Assembly (NCBI GenBank): GCA_963837285.1 | Contig: CAWIMS010000005.1 | Span: forward strand, 2,418,001 to 2,482,000 | From: Planosporangium sp963837285 | GTDB lineage: Bacteria > Actinomycetota > Actinomycetes > Mycobacteriales > Micromonosporaceae | DNA: 64,000 nucleotides | Direction of reading: 5' to 3' | In this document: piece by piece, positions 37,001 to 45,544 of the stretch | Layout of the letters: each line of letters starts with the position of its first letter | Numbering within the stretch: the first letter of the stretch is position 1 | Notes under the pieces: generated by a model | Told to the model about the DNA's origin: nothing | The model's input: only the letters and a program-made list of their open reading frames with translations | The model's database searches: none | Made by a program: the position numbers and the translations under genes

Positions 37001-37808
37001 CGCTGGCCAGCTCTTCGGGAACAGCGGCCAACCGGATTGCGCCACCGGCGATCACCTGCGCAATGACGATCTTTGCGGTGACGCCGAGGGAGGAGTAGAC
37101 CGGCATCTGCACGGAGTCGCGTTCCCGGCTACGCAGTCGAGCACTGACGTAGTGGAACAGATCTTCAACGGAGACCTTGCCGTCCCCGTCGTTGTCCGCC
37201 TTGCCGGAACGCAATGCGTCGATGATCTCCCCGGTGAACACCGACGGAGTTGGGGTTCCCGATAATGCCACCGGGCCGGCGTAGGACGCCTCCCCGGGAC
37301 CGGACGACGACACCACGTACACGCCGCGGCTTTGCAGCAGCGCCGACCGCGGGCCCTTGGCGTCGCGGGTGCGCAGCCCGACCGCGAACCCCCCGCTCTC
37401 GCATGCGTCGATGATCGTGACCTTCTGCCGGGCCGGGCACGCCTCCAACCGCTCGTTGACGAATCCCGCCGACACCGCTGTGTCCCCGACCCGGTCGAAG
37501 TCGGTGTCCCTGGTGACGAAGTGGAACTCCCCGGTACTGGCCACCAGCCGGCTCCCGTGACCGCTGACGTACAGCAGGACTAGGTCATCCGGACCGGCCT
37601 CGTCAAGGAATGTCATGATCGCCTGACGTAGGTCATTCGCGGTCGGATCGCACGCCACGGTGACCGAGTCGAAGCTGCCGACGGCGGGGTGATCGAGGAC
37701 CTGCTTGAGCTGCCACACATCCGCGCGGCACGACGGCAGCCAGCCAAACCGACCGTCGTCGTACTTCTCCATCCCGACCAGCAGCGCGATCTTCCTCGAC
37801 GGGGCCAT
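34095..37808 (-). CDS. Caspase-like protease fused to a UPF1-type SF1 helicase
   Basis: A 1237-residue fusion. Residues about 1-250 form a caspase/metacaspase domain with the catalytic His in LYVSGHGSRL and Cys in TIIDACESGG. An EF-hand-like DNDGDGKVSVEDL follows, as in some metacaspases. A middle region of unknown fold leads to a UPF1/DNA2-type helicase: GPPGTGKSQLV, FDLVIIDEASQC, LIIGDPMQLPH, LLDEHYRCHPAIA, VVTPYKAQADRF, TVHTFQGGECDAIVLG and LWNVAISRARAHL, all intact. The start lies two bases after the stop of the EACC1-like gene, so the two are coupled. By analogy with caspase effectors in bacterial conflict systems, the helicase may sense nucleic acid and unleash proteolysis; this is an inference. 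Confidence 0.88.
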   Translation of the reverse strand: MAPSRKIALLVGMEKYDDGRFGWLPSCRADVWQLKQVLDHPAVGSFDSVTVACDPTANDLRQAIMTFLDEAGPDDLVLLYVSGHGSRLVASTGEFHFVTRDTDFDRVGDTAVSAGFVNERLEACPARQKVTIIDACESGGFAVGLRTRDAKGPRSALLQSRGVYVVSSSGPGEASYAGPVALSGTPTPSVFTGEIIDALRSGKADNDGDGKVSVEDLFHYVSARLRSRERDSVQMPVYSSLGVTAKIVIAQVIAGGAIRLAAVPEELASDRVPSPAGAPGIAAPPRTRTQAWSRLLDYYQRCVRAESMDAPLLRLGEEGDRFVYLHGRERVLSGGQDSGDRIEVPQQMVEWLKLAEESEDELWAGYPAVLLYGPSTQPWREARFAPLLMRRVEVVGNDTNRYLEPFGAAQPHPGLASEWLGDDQAQHLVATYFATWHAGGYAQMVKDIRALLDTEFELPMVEELRPEFLADTLDHRTPTNGARNVAVLFRVTRKDEIVGNLLKDLARIADQPDQIERTALAALLPAPNPTTRAAPAGASPVLVTPLACNEAQQAVIASAMTSPLTVATGPPGTGKSQLVTNTVATAVSGPNTVANTVLVASTNNAAVNEVWQRCRNLIPGLLVRTGNVTYAEGETGELAELLALGPPAANLATADAALTAATHQWQRIRAELRAVAELEHALLVLAQRREELATQLSWTTMELMAHLGGHEQAARWQRRAQRCARARLLARWRRQRLLQAFGHPGEPIAATCQTIADAAAATRQWTVLCHQHAQVRSDAALASDLAESERGLRERSAAVVDTAIRTAAVNGRGLIGNLRDAKLRNAQGTGYRSDWPEVKRALAAVRGWAVSSLSARRFPPDPALFDLVIIDEASQCSIPQVLPLLFRARRALIIGDPMQLPHISTISPQREAEIHRTAGLSPDWLDEHHLGYRRHSAFHALQHASGGSLLLDEHYRCHPAIATLVNQLFYGGQLTVLTDTRTQHRVDHRPIVWAKAAGRPVRPPRGQSWINDIEAEKVNACVDYLLKKLPPDATVGVVTPYKAQADRFDYRWRAEPRVRAGTVHTFQGGECDAIVLGLVAGPGMPEGSVAWLESQRNLWNVAISRARAHLIIVGDDSYWAARRSVGGDLATAVTNPVGQQPSNDPLTQRLYERLSRRHGSTVELAVPINGYLADALIRVDGTATAVLLDRADPAQDPARHLRLHYLRVGLLREPDGATTVVRVPAWMLYDHEREMLA

Positions 37809-37810
37809 GG

Positions 37811-38188
37811 CTACGGCTCACCGCCGCGCAGGAACGCCTCCACCATCCGCTCCTGTGCTGGGGTGGCATCGGATGGGATCTCGATGGTCCGCTCGCCCAT
37901 CGTCACCCGCACCACACGGTGCTTCTCCCGCTGCACCCACGCCTGGATCGCCGACACCAGCACCCGCGAGGTCGCCGACGCCGACGTGGCGAGGAAGACC
38001 CACAACGACGCGTCGGCCACACTGGGGCCTTTCTCGCCCGCGCGAGTCGCCGGATCCGACGGTGCGAACTGCACGTCAAGCCCTTCAACGCCGGCCAGTT
38101 CAGCCAGCAGCGACCGGGTCAGCCGCTCCCTGCGGAGCACATCCCCGTCGGTGACGACCTCCACCTCGACACGCGCACGACCCTCCAA
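37811..38188 (-). CDS. EACC1-like effector-associated small protein
   Basis: A 125-residue protein starting at a TTG at 38188 four to five bases behind GGGGAGG. The pattern (short charged N-terminus, LRRERLTRSLLAELAGVEG, then a predicted amphipathic helix SRVLVSAIQAWVQREK and strands VVRVTMGERTIEIPSD) matches the 'effector-associated constant component' family described next to caspase, trypsin-like and other effectors in actinobacterial conflict systems (Kaur and co-workers). It is coupled to the caspase-helicase gene. Its molecular role in those systems is not established; I assign it by pattern, not by search. Confidence 0.7.
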   Translation of the reverse strand: MEGRARVEVEVVTDGDVLRRERLTRSLLAELAGVEGLDVQFAPSDPATRAGEKGPSVADASLWVFLATSASATSRVLVSAIQAWVQREKHRVVRVTMGERTIEIPSDATPAQERMVEAFLRGGEP

Positions 38189-38383
38189 CGAGCCTCCCCA
38201 CCGTCAACACCCAGACGCATTCACATGAGCACAAAGCGTAGCGGTGGCGGTAAGGCGCTTCGACCCCCGCTCATCGAATGTCGGCTATCGGACCCGACCT
38301 TCGGTCACCTCGTCCATCGCCCCCCGCGCCACGACCGGCATCGCCGTTCAGCTCCAACCTCGGGAGGGCCAGCGGCGGTTTCC

Positions 38384-39259
38384 GTGACCGAGCGAGGCGA
38401 CCTGGCGTTGACATTGCAGGAGGAACCGAACGTCGGGAGGTTCGCCGTCGATCTCTATGGCCCGCTGAACGCCCGGCAGGAAGCGGTCCTGCGGTGGATC
38501 TCCGAGGGCTGCCCGGACGGCGTCATGGACGGCTTCACCCACAAGACGACCGCTGTGGCGCTGCAGAACCGGCGCCTGGTGACGGTCAGCCGCAAGGGCG
38601 GCGTCTGGCGGGCGGAGCTGACCGACGCGGGCCGCTTCTACCTGAAGCACGGCCACCGCCGGCCGCCACAGCCGCCGACGAGCCGGATCGGCCAAGCCGG
38701 TCTGCCGAGCGCGGCCACCGCGCTTGCCGTGGCGAAGGAAGAGGAATCGGCGGCTCCGCAAGATGACGGTCGGGCGGTGCGTCGTCCCGGCCAGGCGAAG
38801 CAGCCGCGTCCGGCGGGTGCGGCAACCGGTGGCAGTGCAGCAGACAGGAGAACCCAGCCAGTGCGGTACCGCGTCATGGTCAGCCGGGTCCAGGTGTCCG
38901 AACGCTACGTCCGCGCGGTGGACGAGCAGGACGCCGCGCGCAAGGTTCAGGAGGAGCTTGACCGCCCGTACGGCTTCATCGGCGGCTGGCGCACGGTGGA
39001 CACCGACCTGGACGTGGTCGAGGCCGAGAGTCCGCTGCACCAGGCGCCAGGACCGTTGAGGGAGGGCGGACCGGCGCTGCTGTCGCTCAAGCAGGCCGCC
39101 GCGCACCTGGGAATCTCCTACGGAACGCTATGGCAGCTCGTACGCGGCGGGGAGATCGACCACGTGGAGATCGGCACCCGCCGCTTCATCAGCCGCGACG
39201 CACTCACCACGTTCATCGAGGCCAACACCCGCCGAGGGACCAGCTACCCGGTGCGATAG
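38384..39259 (+). CDS. DNA-binding protein with C-terminal excisionase/MerR-like HTH
   Basis: About 291 residues from a GTG at 38384. The C-terminal 60 residues form an excisionase-family HTH (LLSLKQAAAHLGISYGTLWQ, then IGTRRFISRDALTTFIEAN). A middle segment (VMVSRVQVSERYVRAVDEQD) may be a small alpha/beta domain, and the N-terminal part contains a winged-helix-like segment (FTHKTTAVALQNRRLVTVS). Divergent from the EACC1/caspase operon over about 195 bases, so it is a candidate regulator of that operon or an excisionase-like factor of the element. An ATG at 38225 is an alternative start. Confidence 0.7.
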   Translation: MTERGDLALTLQEEPNVGRFAVDLYGPLNARQEAVLRWISEGCPDGVMDGFTHKTTAVALQNRRLVTVSRKGGVWRAELTDAGRFYLKHGHRRPPQPPTSRIGQAGLPSAATALAVAKEEESAAPQDDGRAVRRPGQAKQPRPAGAATGGSAADRRTQPVRYRVMVSRVQVSERYVRAVDEQDAARKVQEELDRPYGFIGGWRTVDTDLDVVEAESPLHQAPGPLREGGPALLSLKQAAAHLGISYGTLWQLVRGGEIDHVEIGTRRFISRDALTTFIEANTRRGTSYPVR

Positions 39260-39410
39260 TCGAGCAGGAACGTGCCCAGGCCGGCGCGGCGCGGCCCGGT
39301 CCGCGCGTGCGCCCTGGTCGATTGCCTGCCGGTCGCCGATAAACCCAGCCGCGTCCTCCCCGTCGACGACCTGGGTCGGATTTCTGCTGGCGAGCAGGCA
39401 TCGAGGTCTG

Positions 39411-39437
39411 GCACTGTGGGCTGGCACTGTGGGCTGG
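39411..39437 (+). repeat. Short tandem repeat upstream of the FtsK-like gene
   Basis: TGGCACTGTGGGC occurs twice in direct succession in the 39260-39532 gap, with a degenerate third copy. Nothing else is recognisable in that gap. Confidence 0.6.
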
Positions 39438-39532
39438 GCACCGTGAGCGATGCTGGGCTGACCTGCGGTGGCGAGGTTGGGTAGGGTCTGCGCCAGCGAT
39501 AGTGGTCCATCGGGTCTGGGGAGACGGTGGGG

Positions 39533-42195
39533 ATGGAGTCGGTTGCGTCGGCGTTCGGCCGGGCGGTGGCCGCCCACCGGGAGGCGGTGTCTCATCTGGA
39601 GGCGGCCCGCGCCCGGCTGCGGGAGCTGGGCTCCGATCCGCGGATGTCGGCGCAGGTCACCTCCGACGTGCGCCGGTGGGCGGTGCAGATGCAGCAGCGC
39701 GCGGCAGCGTTGACACCGGGCTGGTTGGGCTGCCGGCTGGACGCCTCCGCGGTAGACCTGCCGACCGGGGTCAACGCGACGCTCGGCACGCCGATGACGG
39801 TGCGGCTGGGAGATGCCAACCCGGTACCGGACAGCATGTTCGGCGTGGTAGTGCCGTTCATCGGCGCCGGGCATGTCGCGATCGACCGGGACGCCCGCGA
39901 CGACGCGGTAGCCCGGTGGCTGCGCGGCATGCTGCTGCGCACGGTGACCGCCCTGCCGGAGGGCACGGTACGGGTCGCACCTGTCGACGGTGCGACGCTG
40001 GGGGCGGTGTTCGCCCCGTTCCGGGCCATGGTCGAGGCGGAGGCGTGGCGCCGCCCGGCGATCGACCTGCCCGGCTTTGCGCAGGTGCTGGGCGAGGTTG
40101 AGGAACGCGTCGAGGGTGGCCGCGCCGCCGGGCTGGACGCGCCGGTACTGCTGGTCTGCGTGGCCGCGCTGCCGCAGGGTAGCGGCCGGGCGGAGTGGTC
40201 GCGGCTGGCGGCGATCGCGCATGCCGGGCCGCAGGTCGGGGTGTTTCTCCTGCTGGCCGGGTATCCGCCGCCGCAGCACCCCGGCATGGACGCGGCTCCC
40301 CGGTTGGAGCGCACTACCCACCTGTTGGCCGCCGAGGGTGGCGGCTGTTTCGGGTCTCCAATCCGCCCGGCACGCGCCGGTTCAACCCGGATGGCGGCGG
40401 CCTGCCGGCGCTGCTGCGGCTGGATCCCGGCCCCTCGGACGACCTGGTGGAGGCGGTGTGTCGCAGGTTGGCCCGTACCGCCCGCGCGCAGAGTAGTACC
40501 GACTTCGGCGCGTTGATGCCGGCCCAGGTCTGGGGCGAGTCGTCGATCACCGGGCTGCGCACCACGATCGGGCGTGAGGGGCGCGGCGAGGCCGTGCTGA
40601 CATTGGATGACGCCACCCCGCATTGGCTGGTCGGTGGCCGGACCGGATCGGGCAAGACGGTGTTCCTGCTCGATGTGCTTTACGGACTGGCGTCGCGGTA
40701 CAGCCCGGACGAGTTGGGCCTGTATCTGCTGGATTTCAAGGAAGGGGTGTCGTTCGCCGAGTTCACCCCGACCGCGGTGGACCCGTCCTGGATCCCGCAT
40801 GCCCGCACGGTGGGTATCGAGTCCGACCGCGAGTACGGACTGGCGGTGCTGCGCACGTTGTCGCGGGAGATGGGCCGCCGCGCCACCGAGCTGAAACGCG
40901 CCGGGGTGACCAAGCTCGCCGAACTGCGCTCCGGGCGCCCAGACGTGGCGATGCCGCGGCTGGTCGCGGTGATCGACGAGTTCCATGTGCTGTTCGCAGG
41001 CAACGACGCCGTGGCCGGGCAGGCGGTCGCGCTGCTGGAGGAACTGGCCCGTAAGGGCCGCTCCTACGGCATCCATCTGATCCTGGCCTCGCAGACGATC
41101 TCCGGGATCGAGGCGCTGTTCACCAAGACCGAATCGATCTTCGGGCAGTTCCCGTTGCGGGTCGCGCTGGCCGGTGGCGGTGGCGTGCTGGACCAGCTCA
41201 ACGACGCCGCCGACAACCTGCCCGTCGGCACCGCCGTGGTCAACACCGCGGCCGGGGTCGCCGGGGCGAACCGGCTCATTCGGTTCCCGGACGCCGACCC
41301 GACCTCGGTCACCGCCCAGCGGCACGCGCTGTGGGACGCCCGCCTACCGGGCAGCCTGCCCCCGGCGGTGTTCGCCGGCTACGCCGAACAACACGTCGAG
41401 GACGACCCCACGTTCGCCCGGCTTAACCCCGACGTGCGCCGCCGGCAGGCCATCGTCGGCCGTGCCGTGGATGTTGGGCTGCCCACCGCCGGGTTCACCC
41501 TCGACGCCACACCCGGGCGGCACCTGGCCGTGCTCGGCACCTCCCTAGTCGGGGCCGACGTGCTACACGCGGCCACGGTGGCTTTGGCCCGCCAACACCA
41601 GCCCGGCACCGCCAGCTTCCTGCTGGCCCCGCTGGTCGCCGCCGCCGACGAGGCCGCCGACGCCGCCGAGGAAGCGGTCAAAGCCGCCGGGCATCCCTGC
41701 GACACGATCACCGGCGCCGGAGAGCTGAAAACCCAACTCGCCCGCCTCGCCCAGACCATCAGAGCCGGGGAACCCTCCGCCGGGCGGGCCACCTACCTGA
41801 TCGTGTTCGGCGCCGACGCGGCCACCAGCGTGCTGGCCACCAGCACCCTGGTGGAGACCGGCGACCCGATGACCACCACCTACCACTCCGGGCACGACGA
41901 CCTGCGCAATGTCCTGGCCAACGGGCCGGGCCACGGCATCCACCTGCTGGGCTGGTGGCGCACCCTGCGCCGGTTCAGCGACGATCTCGGCCCCATCGGC
42001 GGCGACGAAATCGCCTGCCTGCTCGCCCTGAACCTGCCCGGCAACGACATCGGCTCGCTGCTGGGCGAGTACACCCTGGCCTGGCAACCCCGACCCAACC
42101 GGGCGCTGCTGATCGACCGGCACGACAACCGCCGCACCCTCATCGTCCCCTACGTGCGCCCCGGCACCCTCGACCAGATCGAAGCCACCCCATGA
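39533..42195 (+). CDS. FtsK/SpoIIIE-type translocase ATPase, with one frameshift
   Basis: A protein of about 887 residues if read through. N-terminal helices come first, then a region before the motor. The ATPase has Walker A (GGRTGSGKTVFL), LYLLDFKEGVSFAEF and Walker B (LVAVIDEFHVLFAG) plus SRYGIHLILASQT-like sensor segments. This pattern is that of FtsK/SpoIIIE/HerA pumps used by conjugative elements and by type VII-like systems. The first frame stops making sense at about 40348 and continues one base back (GGC TGT then TTT CGG); no classical slippery site is present, so mutation or sequence error is likelier than programmed shifting. No membrane segment is visible. The next gene overlaps by four bases. 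Confidence 0.8.
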
Positions 42196-42908
42196 CCAAC
42201 CCCTACCCGCACCTGCCCGGCGAGGACATCCCCACCGCCATCTACGTCCCCGGCCAGCAAGGTGGTACGGCCACCCACTGGGCCGCCTACACCGACGCCG
42301 CCCAGCACATCGCCACACTCCTGCGCGATGAACACACCCGCACCACCCAGCAGTCCGCCGTCGCGCAGACCGGGCAGGCCAGCGTCGACCAGCTCACCCA
42401 CCGGCTGGCCGTGCAACGCCAACACCTCACCCAACTCGCCACCACCCTGCGCCTACCCACCCCCCACCTCGGTGGCATCACCCCCAGCCCGATCACCGAC
42501 CCCACCGAGGCGCTGTACCGCGCCACCACCGCCGCCGACACCGCCGACACCGCCGCCCAGGCCGCGCAGCGTCAGGCGACCCAACCACCGCTGCTGCCCG
42601 ACCTGACCCCGCTGGCGCGAAACGCCCTGGTTTACGTCGCCGCCGCGTTCCTGGCCACCATCGCCTCAGTGCTGATGTTCACCGTCAACACCCAAGATCA
42701 GTTCGGCGCCATCCCGTGGCAGCTCGTCCCGTGGTCGCTGTGCGGGTTCCCCGCGCTGGCGTTCTTCGCCGGCTACCTGACCATCAGCCTGCTCGGCCAA
42801 CCCCGCATCGGCGACAAGCACACCCGCTCCGCCCGCGTCGGCGGCGTGATCTGCTTCGTCGGCATGCCGATCATGTGGTTCATCTTCATCGCCGCCACCC
42901 GCGGCTGA
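42192..42908 (+). CDS. Three-helix membrane protein with long helical N-terminus
   Basis: A 238-residue protein. The first 140 residues are cytosolic and Gln/Thr/Ala-rich with predicted coiled-coil (DQLTHRLAVQRQHLTQLATT). Three hydrophobic helices follow near residues 145-235 (ALVYVAAAFLATIASVLMF, SLCGFPALAFFAGYLTISLL, ICFVGMPIMWFIFIA). The ATG overlaps the stop of the FtsK-like gene by four bases. Tight coupling suggests it anchors that ATPase at the membrane. Not a recognised family. Confidence 0.75.
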   Translation: MTNPYPHLPGEDIPTAIYVPGQQGGTATHWAAYTDAAQHIATLLRDEHTRTTQQSAVAQTGQASVDQLTHRLAVQRQHLTQLATTLRLPTPHLGGITPSPITDPTEALYRATTAADTADTAAQAAQRQATQPPLLPDLTPLARNALVYVAAAFLATIASVLMFTVNTQDQFGAIPWQLVPWSLCGFPALAFFAGYLTISLLGQPRIGDKHTRSARVGGVICFVGMPIMWFIFIAATRG

Positions 42909-42972
42909 CACAACCCACGCACCCACCGCCACGGCGGGCGCGTTAAACAGCAACACAGGGGGAGGAACACCC

Positions 42973-43233
42973 ATGGCCACCATCGGAGACATCAAGAACG
43001 GCCTCAACCACGGCAAGACCGAAGCCAACCAGGCCCTCGGCCAAATCTCCGGCGTCGTCGCCCAGGTCGACAAGGCCATCGCCGTACTATCCGCGCTCAT
43101 GGCCGGCACCCAACAACCCGCCGTCATGTCCGCCATCGGCAAACTCAACGCCGCCAAGCAGAAATTCGGCGAAGGCGCCGCCGCCATCCGCTCCGCCATC
43201 GACGACACCGACAAGTACAACGCCGTCCTCTGA
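42973..43233 (+). CDS. Small helical-hairpin protein, paralogue 1
   Basis: An 86-residue all-helical protein with a strong GGGGGAGG ribosome site. Two amphipathic helices (LNHGKTEANQALGQISGVV and AIGKLNAAKQKFGEGAAAI) are joined near residue 46 and the chain ends in a Tyr-containing helix. Size and hairpin shape recall WXG100/ESAT-6 proteins, but there is no WXG. Three more proteins of the same plan follow. Possible structural or secreted partner of the upstream ATPase; function unknown. Confidence 0.7.
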   Translation: MATIGDIKNGLNHGKTEANQALGQISGVVAQVDKAIAVLSALMAGTQQPAVMSAIGKLNAAKQKFGEGAAAIRSAIDDTDKYNAVL

Positions 43234-43333
43234 CGGGAACCAACCCCGACCACGCCCTCCTCCCTGTCCACACTGCTCCGACCGCCGCTGACCCGACCAG
43301 ACTCGGCGAAGACCTGCCAGGAAGGGTAGAACT

Positions 43334-43591
43334 GTGGATCTCGGCCAGGTTCGCGCGGAGATCGCCGCCGCAATCGCCAGGGCCGATCAGGCGATCCGTC
43401 TGGTGACCGAAGCCCGGACCAAGATCACCGAGGCGACGGCGCAACTGCGCGTGGCCACGACTTCGGCCAGCCACCTCAAGCCCGGTGAAGCCTTGCGGCT
43501 GTGTGACGAGGCGCATGGTCAGGCCGACGAGGCTCTGGGTCGTCTCAACGAGGGCAAGGGCCACGCCAACGCCTACCTGAGGTCGCTGTGA
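43334..43591 (+). CDS. Small helical-hairpin protein, paralogue 2
   Basis: An 85-residue helical protein starting at a GTG behind GGAAGGG. It shares the layout of the preceding protein: a first helix (AAIARADQAIRLVTEARTKI), a turn near residue 48, a second helix (DEAHGQADEALGRLNEGKGH) and an ending NAYLRSL. Its stop overlaps the GTG of the next gene, so genes 2-4 are translationally coupled. Confidence 0.68.
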   Translation: MDLGQVRAEIAAAIARADQAIRLVTEARTKITEATAQLRVATTSASHLKPGEALRLCDEAHGQADEALGRLNEGKGHANAYLRSL

Positions 43592-44214
43592 CCAACCTGG
43601 GCGATCTCATCGCCGAGCTACAGGCCGCGAAGAAGCGCGTCGCCGAGGCCATCGAACAAGCCGTCGCCGCCCGTACCGAGATTGGAGCGGCAGAACGACA
43701 ATTCAGCCGTACCGTCCAAGGCAGCAGCAGTCCGGAGGCCCGCGCCGCGCCACAACGCTGGAGTGCGGCCAGTGACCGCTTGGACAAGATGATCGGACGC
43801 CTGCTGTCCGGCAGCCACGCCATTGATGTCTATATCGATGTCCTCGGCGGTGGCGGAGGACAGACCGCCAGCACTGGCGAGGCAAGCACAGCCGGCTCCA
43901 CAGACGTCCCGGAACCAACCGAGCGTGGTAGCCGGCTTGCACGCCTGCGGCGCGAGCTTGTCCGGCACGGCGACGATGTCGTGGACTCCACCCACGACAC
44001 TACCGACGCGATCCGTAACCTCGTACCTCACGGACATGGTCCAGCCACGGCCCAGACCGCCAGTCCCGCCACACCGCCGCCGGATCAAGCGCCCGGCATG
44101 CCTGACTACGCGACGGGACTGTTGGCTGGCGGTATTGTCGCCGCCGAAGGGGCCGCCAAGGTCGCACGGGCACTGCGACGGTTGAAGGAGAAACATGACA
44201 AGCAGAACAACTGA
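43588..44214 (+). CDS. Helical-hairpin protein with C-terminal extension, paralogue 3
   Basis: A 208-residue protein. Its first 87 residues repeat the hairpin plan (LIAELQAAKKRVAEAIEQAV then RWSAASDRLDKMIGRLLSGS, ending IDVYIDVL). A Gly/Thr/Pro-rich linker and a basic helical tail with a short hydrophobic stretch (YATGLLAGGIVAAEGAAKVA) follow. The tail might touch membrane or DNA. It overlaps genes on both sides. Confidence 0.68.
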   Translation: MTNLGDLIAELQAAKKRVAEAIEQAVAARTEIGAAERQFSRTVQGSSSPEARAAPQRWSAASDRLDKMIGRLLSGSHAIDVYIDVLGGGGGQTASTGEASTAGSTDVPEPTERGSRLARLRRELVRHGDDVVDSTHDTTDAIRNLVPHGHGPATAQTASPATPPPDQAPGMPDYATGLLAGGIVAAEGAAKVARALRRLKEKHDKQNN

Positions 44215-44641
44215 CTATGCGGAACTGGTTCGCAGCCTCGTCCGTGACGACTGGACCGCCTACGACCAGCGAACCCAACAACTCACTGAGGAAAGCGGTT
44301 GGGACGGCTGGTCGGAGTTCCTGGGCGCGGCGTTCGTGGCGGCTGTCGAGCGCCGCTTTGATCAGACGACCGATCCGGCCGAGGTGATCCGCTTCGTTGC
44401 CGAAGCCCGCGCCGAGTTCAGCGCCTCGGGCAGCGACTTCGCCCCCGCCGCCGCCGAAACAATGATCAACTCTGTACTTGACCGAGCCAGCGCCGCCGGT
44501 GTCGACACTCAGACGGTGGTCCAGGTCGAGATCGTCGTCATCCGCAAGGTGCTGCGGGACGCCAACCTGACCGATGCTGAACTGGACGCCTTCCTCACCG
44601 AAGCGGCGCAGCTCAGTGCGGAATGGTCCACGGAAACCTAA
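44195..44641 (+). CDS. Hypothetical helical protein
   Basis: A 148-residue, acidic, wholly helical protein (LVRDDWTAYDQRTQQLTEES, FAPAAAETMINSVLDRASAA, LTDAELDAFLTEAAQLSAEW). It begins 20 bases inside the preceding gene, so it is the last member of the same operon. It lacks the hairpin pattern of its neighbours. No family recognised. Confidence 0.65.
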   Translation: MTSRTTDYAELVRSLVRDDWTAYDQRTQQLTEESGWDGWSEFLGAAFVAAVERRFDQTTDPAEVIRFVAEARAEFSASGSDFAPAAAETMINSVLDRASAAGVDTQTVVQVEIVVIRKVLRDANLTDAELDAFLTEAAQLSAEWSTET

Positions 44642-44741
44642 GCCGGTCGACCGCAGCACACGTTCACCATTAGTTGTCGCGTTCCGCGTAGCCGGCGGAC
44701 GCTGCGCTCGTCCGCCGGCTGCCTGGACACCCCGGCTGCGG

Positions 44742-45125
44742 TCAGGTATCGGTCGGCGGGTGGTCGACGGAGGCGTCCCCGTCAAGCACATCGTCGGCGT
44801 CTCCGGTCGGCCGAGTATTAGCGCGATTGAGCGGGAAACGGCGGACGTTGCTGACGGGCAGGTCGATAGCGGCGGTGCGGGCGTACTCGGCCAGAAATTT
44901 GGTGACCTCGGCCAGCAGCGCGGCGCCTTCGCGGAGCTTGACGATGGCGTCGGCGTAGCTGCTCACGGCCCGCTCGGCCAGGGGGTTGGCCGCGCCCGAG
45001 GCGGCGGCACGCAGCCTGGCCTGGGCTTGCTCCGCCTGTTTGATCACCTCGGTGGTGTCGGTTTCCTGGGTGTGGGCGTCGGTGTGCGCTGCGCCCAGCG
45101 CGGCGGCAGTGTCGGCAATGGTCAT
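44742..45125 (-). CDS. Small helical-hairpin protein, paralogue 4
   Basis: A 127-residue protein on the opposite strand, facing the previous operon. Residues 1-85 follow the same plan as the three hairpin proteins (TEVIKQAEQAQARLRAAASG then YADAIVKLREGAALLAEVTK, ending FLAEYARTA). An acidic disordered tail follows. It is the last gene of the leftward micro-gene series. Confidence 0.65.
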   Translation of the reverse strand: MTIADTAAALGAAHTDAHTQETDTTEVIKQAEQAQARLRAAASGAANPLAERAVSSYADAIVKLREGAALLAEVTKFLAEYARTAAIDLPVSNVRRFPLNRANTRPTGDADDVLDGDASVDHPPTDT

Positions 45126-45235
45126 GAGGCTCCTTCCGGTATCGGTGGGTTCCGCTCGGTGCCTGCCTGGGGTGCTTGCCGGATGCGGCGGATCAGGCTG
45201 GCGCTATCCCGTGGCAGGGAGGCCACGGGTGTTGA

Positions 45236-45544
45236 TCAGTGCGGCGATGGTGGCGCCCGGCGTTCGCCGCCGCTGTTGCTGGCAGCGGGTGGACAGGGCG
45301 GCGGCCTGCACTGCACCAGTTCGTCGGGTTCGGCCGCCAGGTCGAACACCAGGGTCACCAGCCCGTCCGACGGCGAGGGTGGGACATCGAGTTCGCATGC
45401 CGCGTACTCCGTGCCGTTGAAGTCGAGGATGTAGCGGCCGGTCGCCGCGTCTTCGCTGAGCGCCGGGTACACCGACACGCGACACCGGCCGTAGCCGGCC
45501 TGTTCCAGCTCCTCAAGTTCGGCCCGGAGTTGCGTGATGTTCAT
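45236..45544 (-). CDS. Micro-gene 5 of a leftward overlapping series
   Basis: A 102-residue protein starting at an ATG that overlaps the preceding stop by four bases. It contains an N-terminal helix (ITQLRAELEELEQAGYGRC) and beta-rich middle (ATGRYILDFNGTEYAACELD). Acidic, no membrane part. No family recognised; five such genes lie in one coupled operon. Confidence 0.6.
   Translation of the reverse strand: MNITQLRAELEELEQAGYGRCRVSVYPALSEDAATGRYILDFNGTEYAACELDVPPSPSDGLVTLVFDLAAEPDELVQCRPPPCPPAASNSGGERRAPPSPH

Noticed and set aside
40340..40355. Programmed -1 frameshift in the FtsK-like gene
   Set aside because: The site TGTTTC lacks a canonical slippery heptamer and I saw no downstream pseudoknot; a mutation or sequence error is simpler.
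42973..45125. Genuine ESX/WXG100 system
   Set aside because: No WXG motif, no EccB/D/E or mycosin genes; kept only as a structural analogy.
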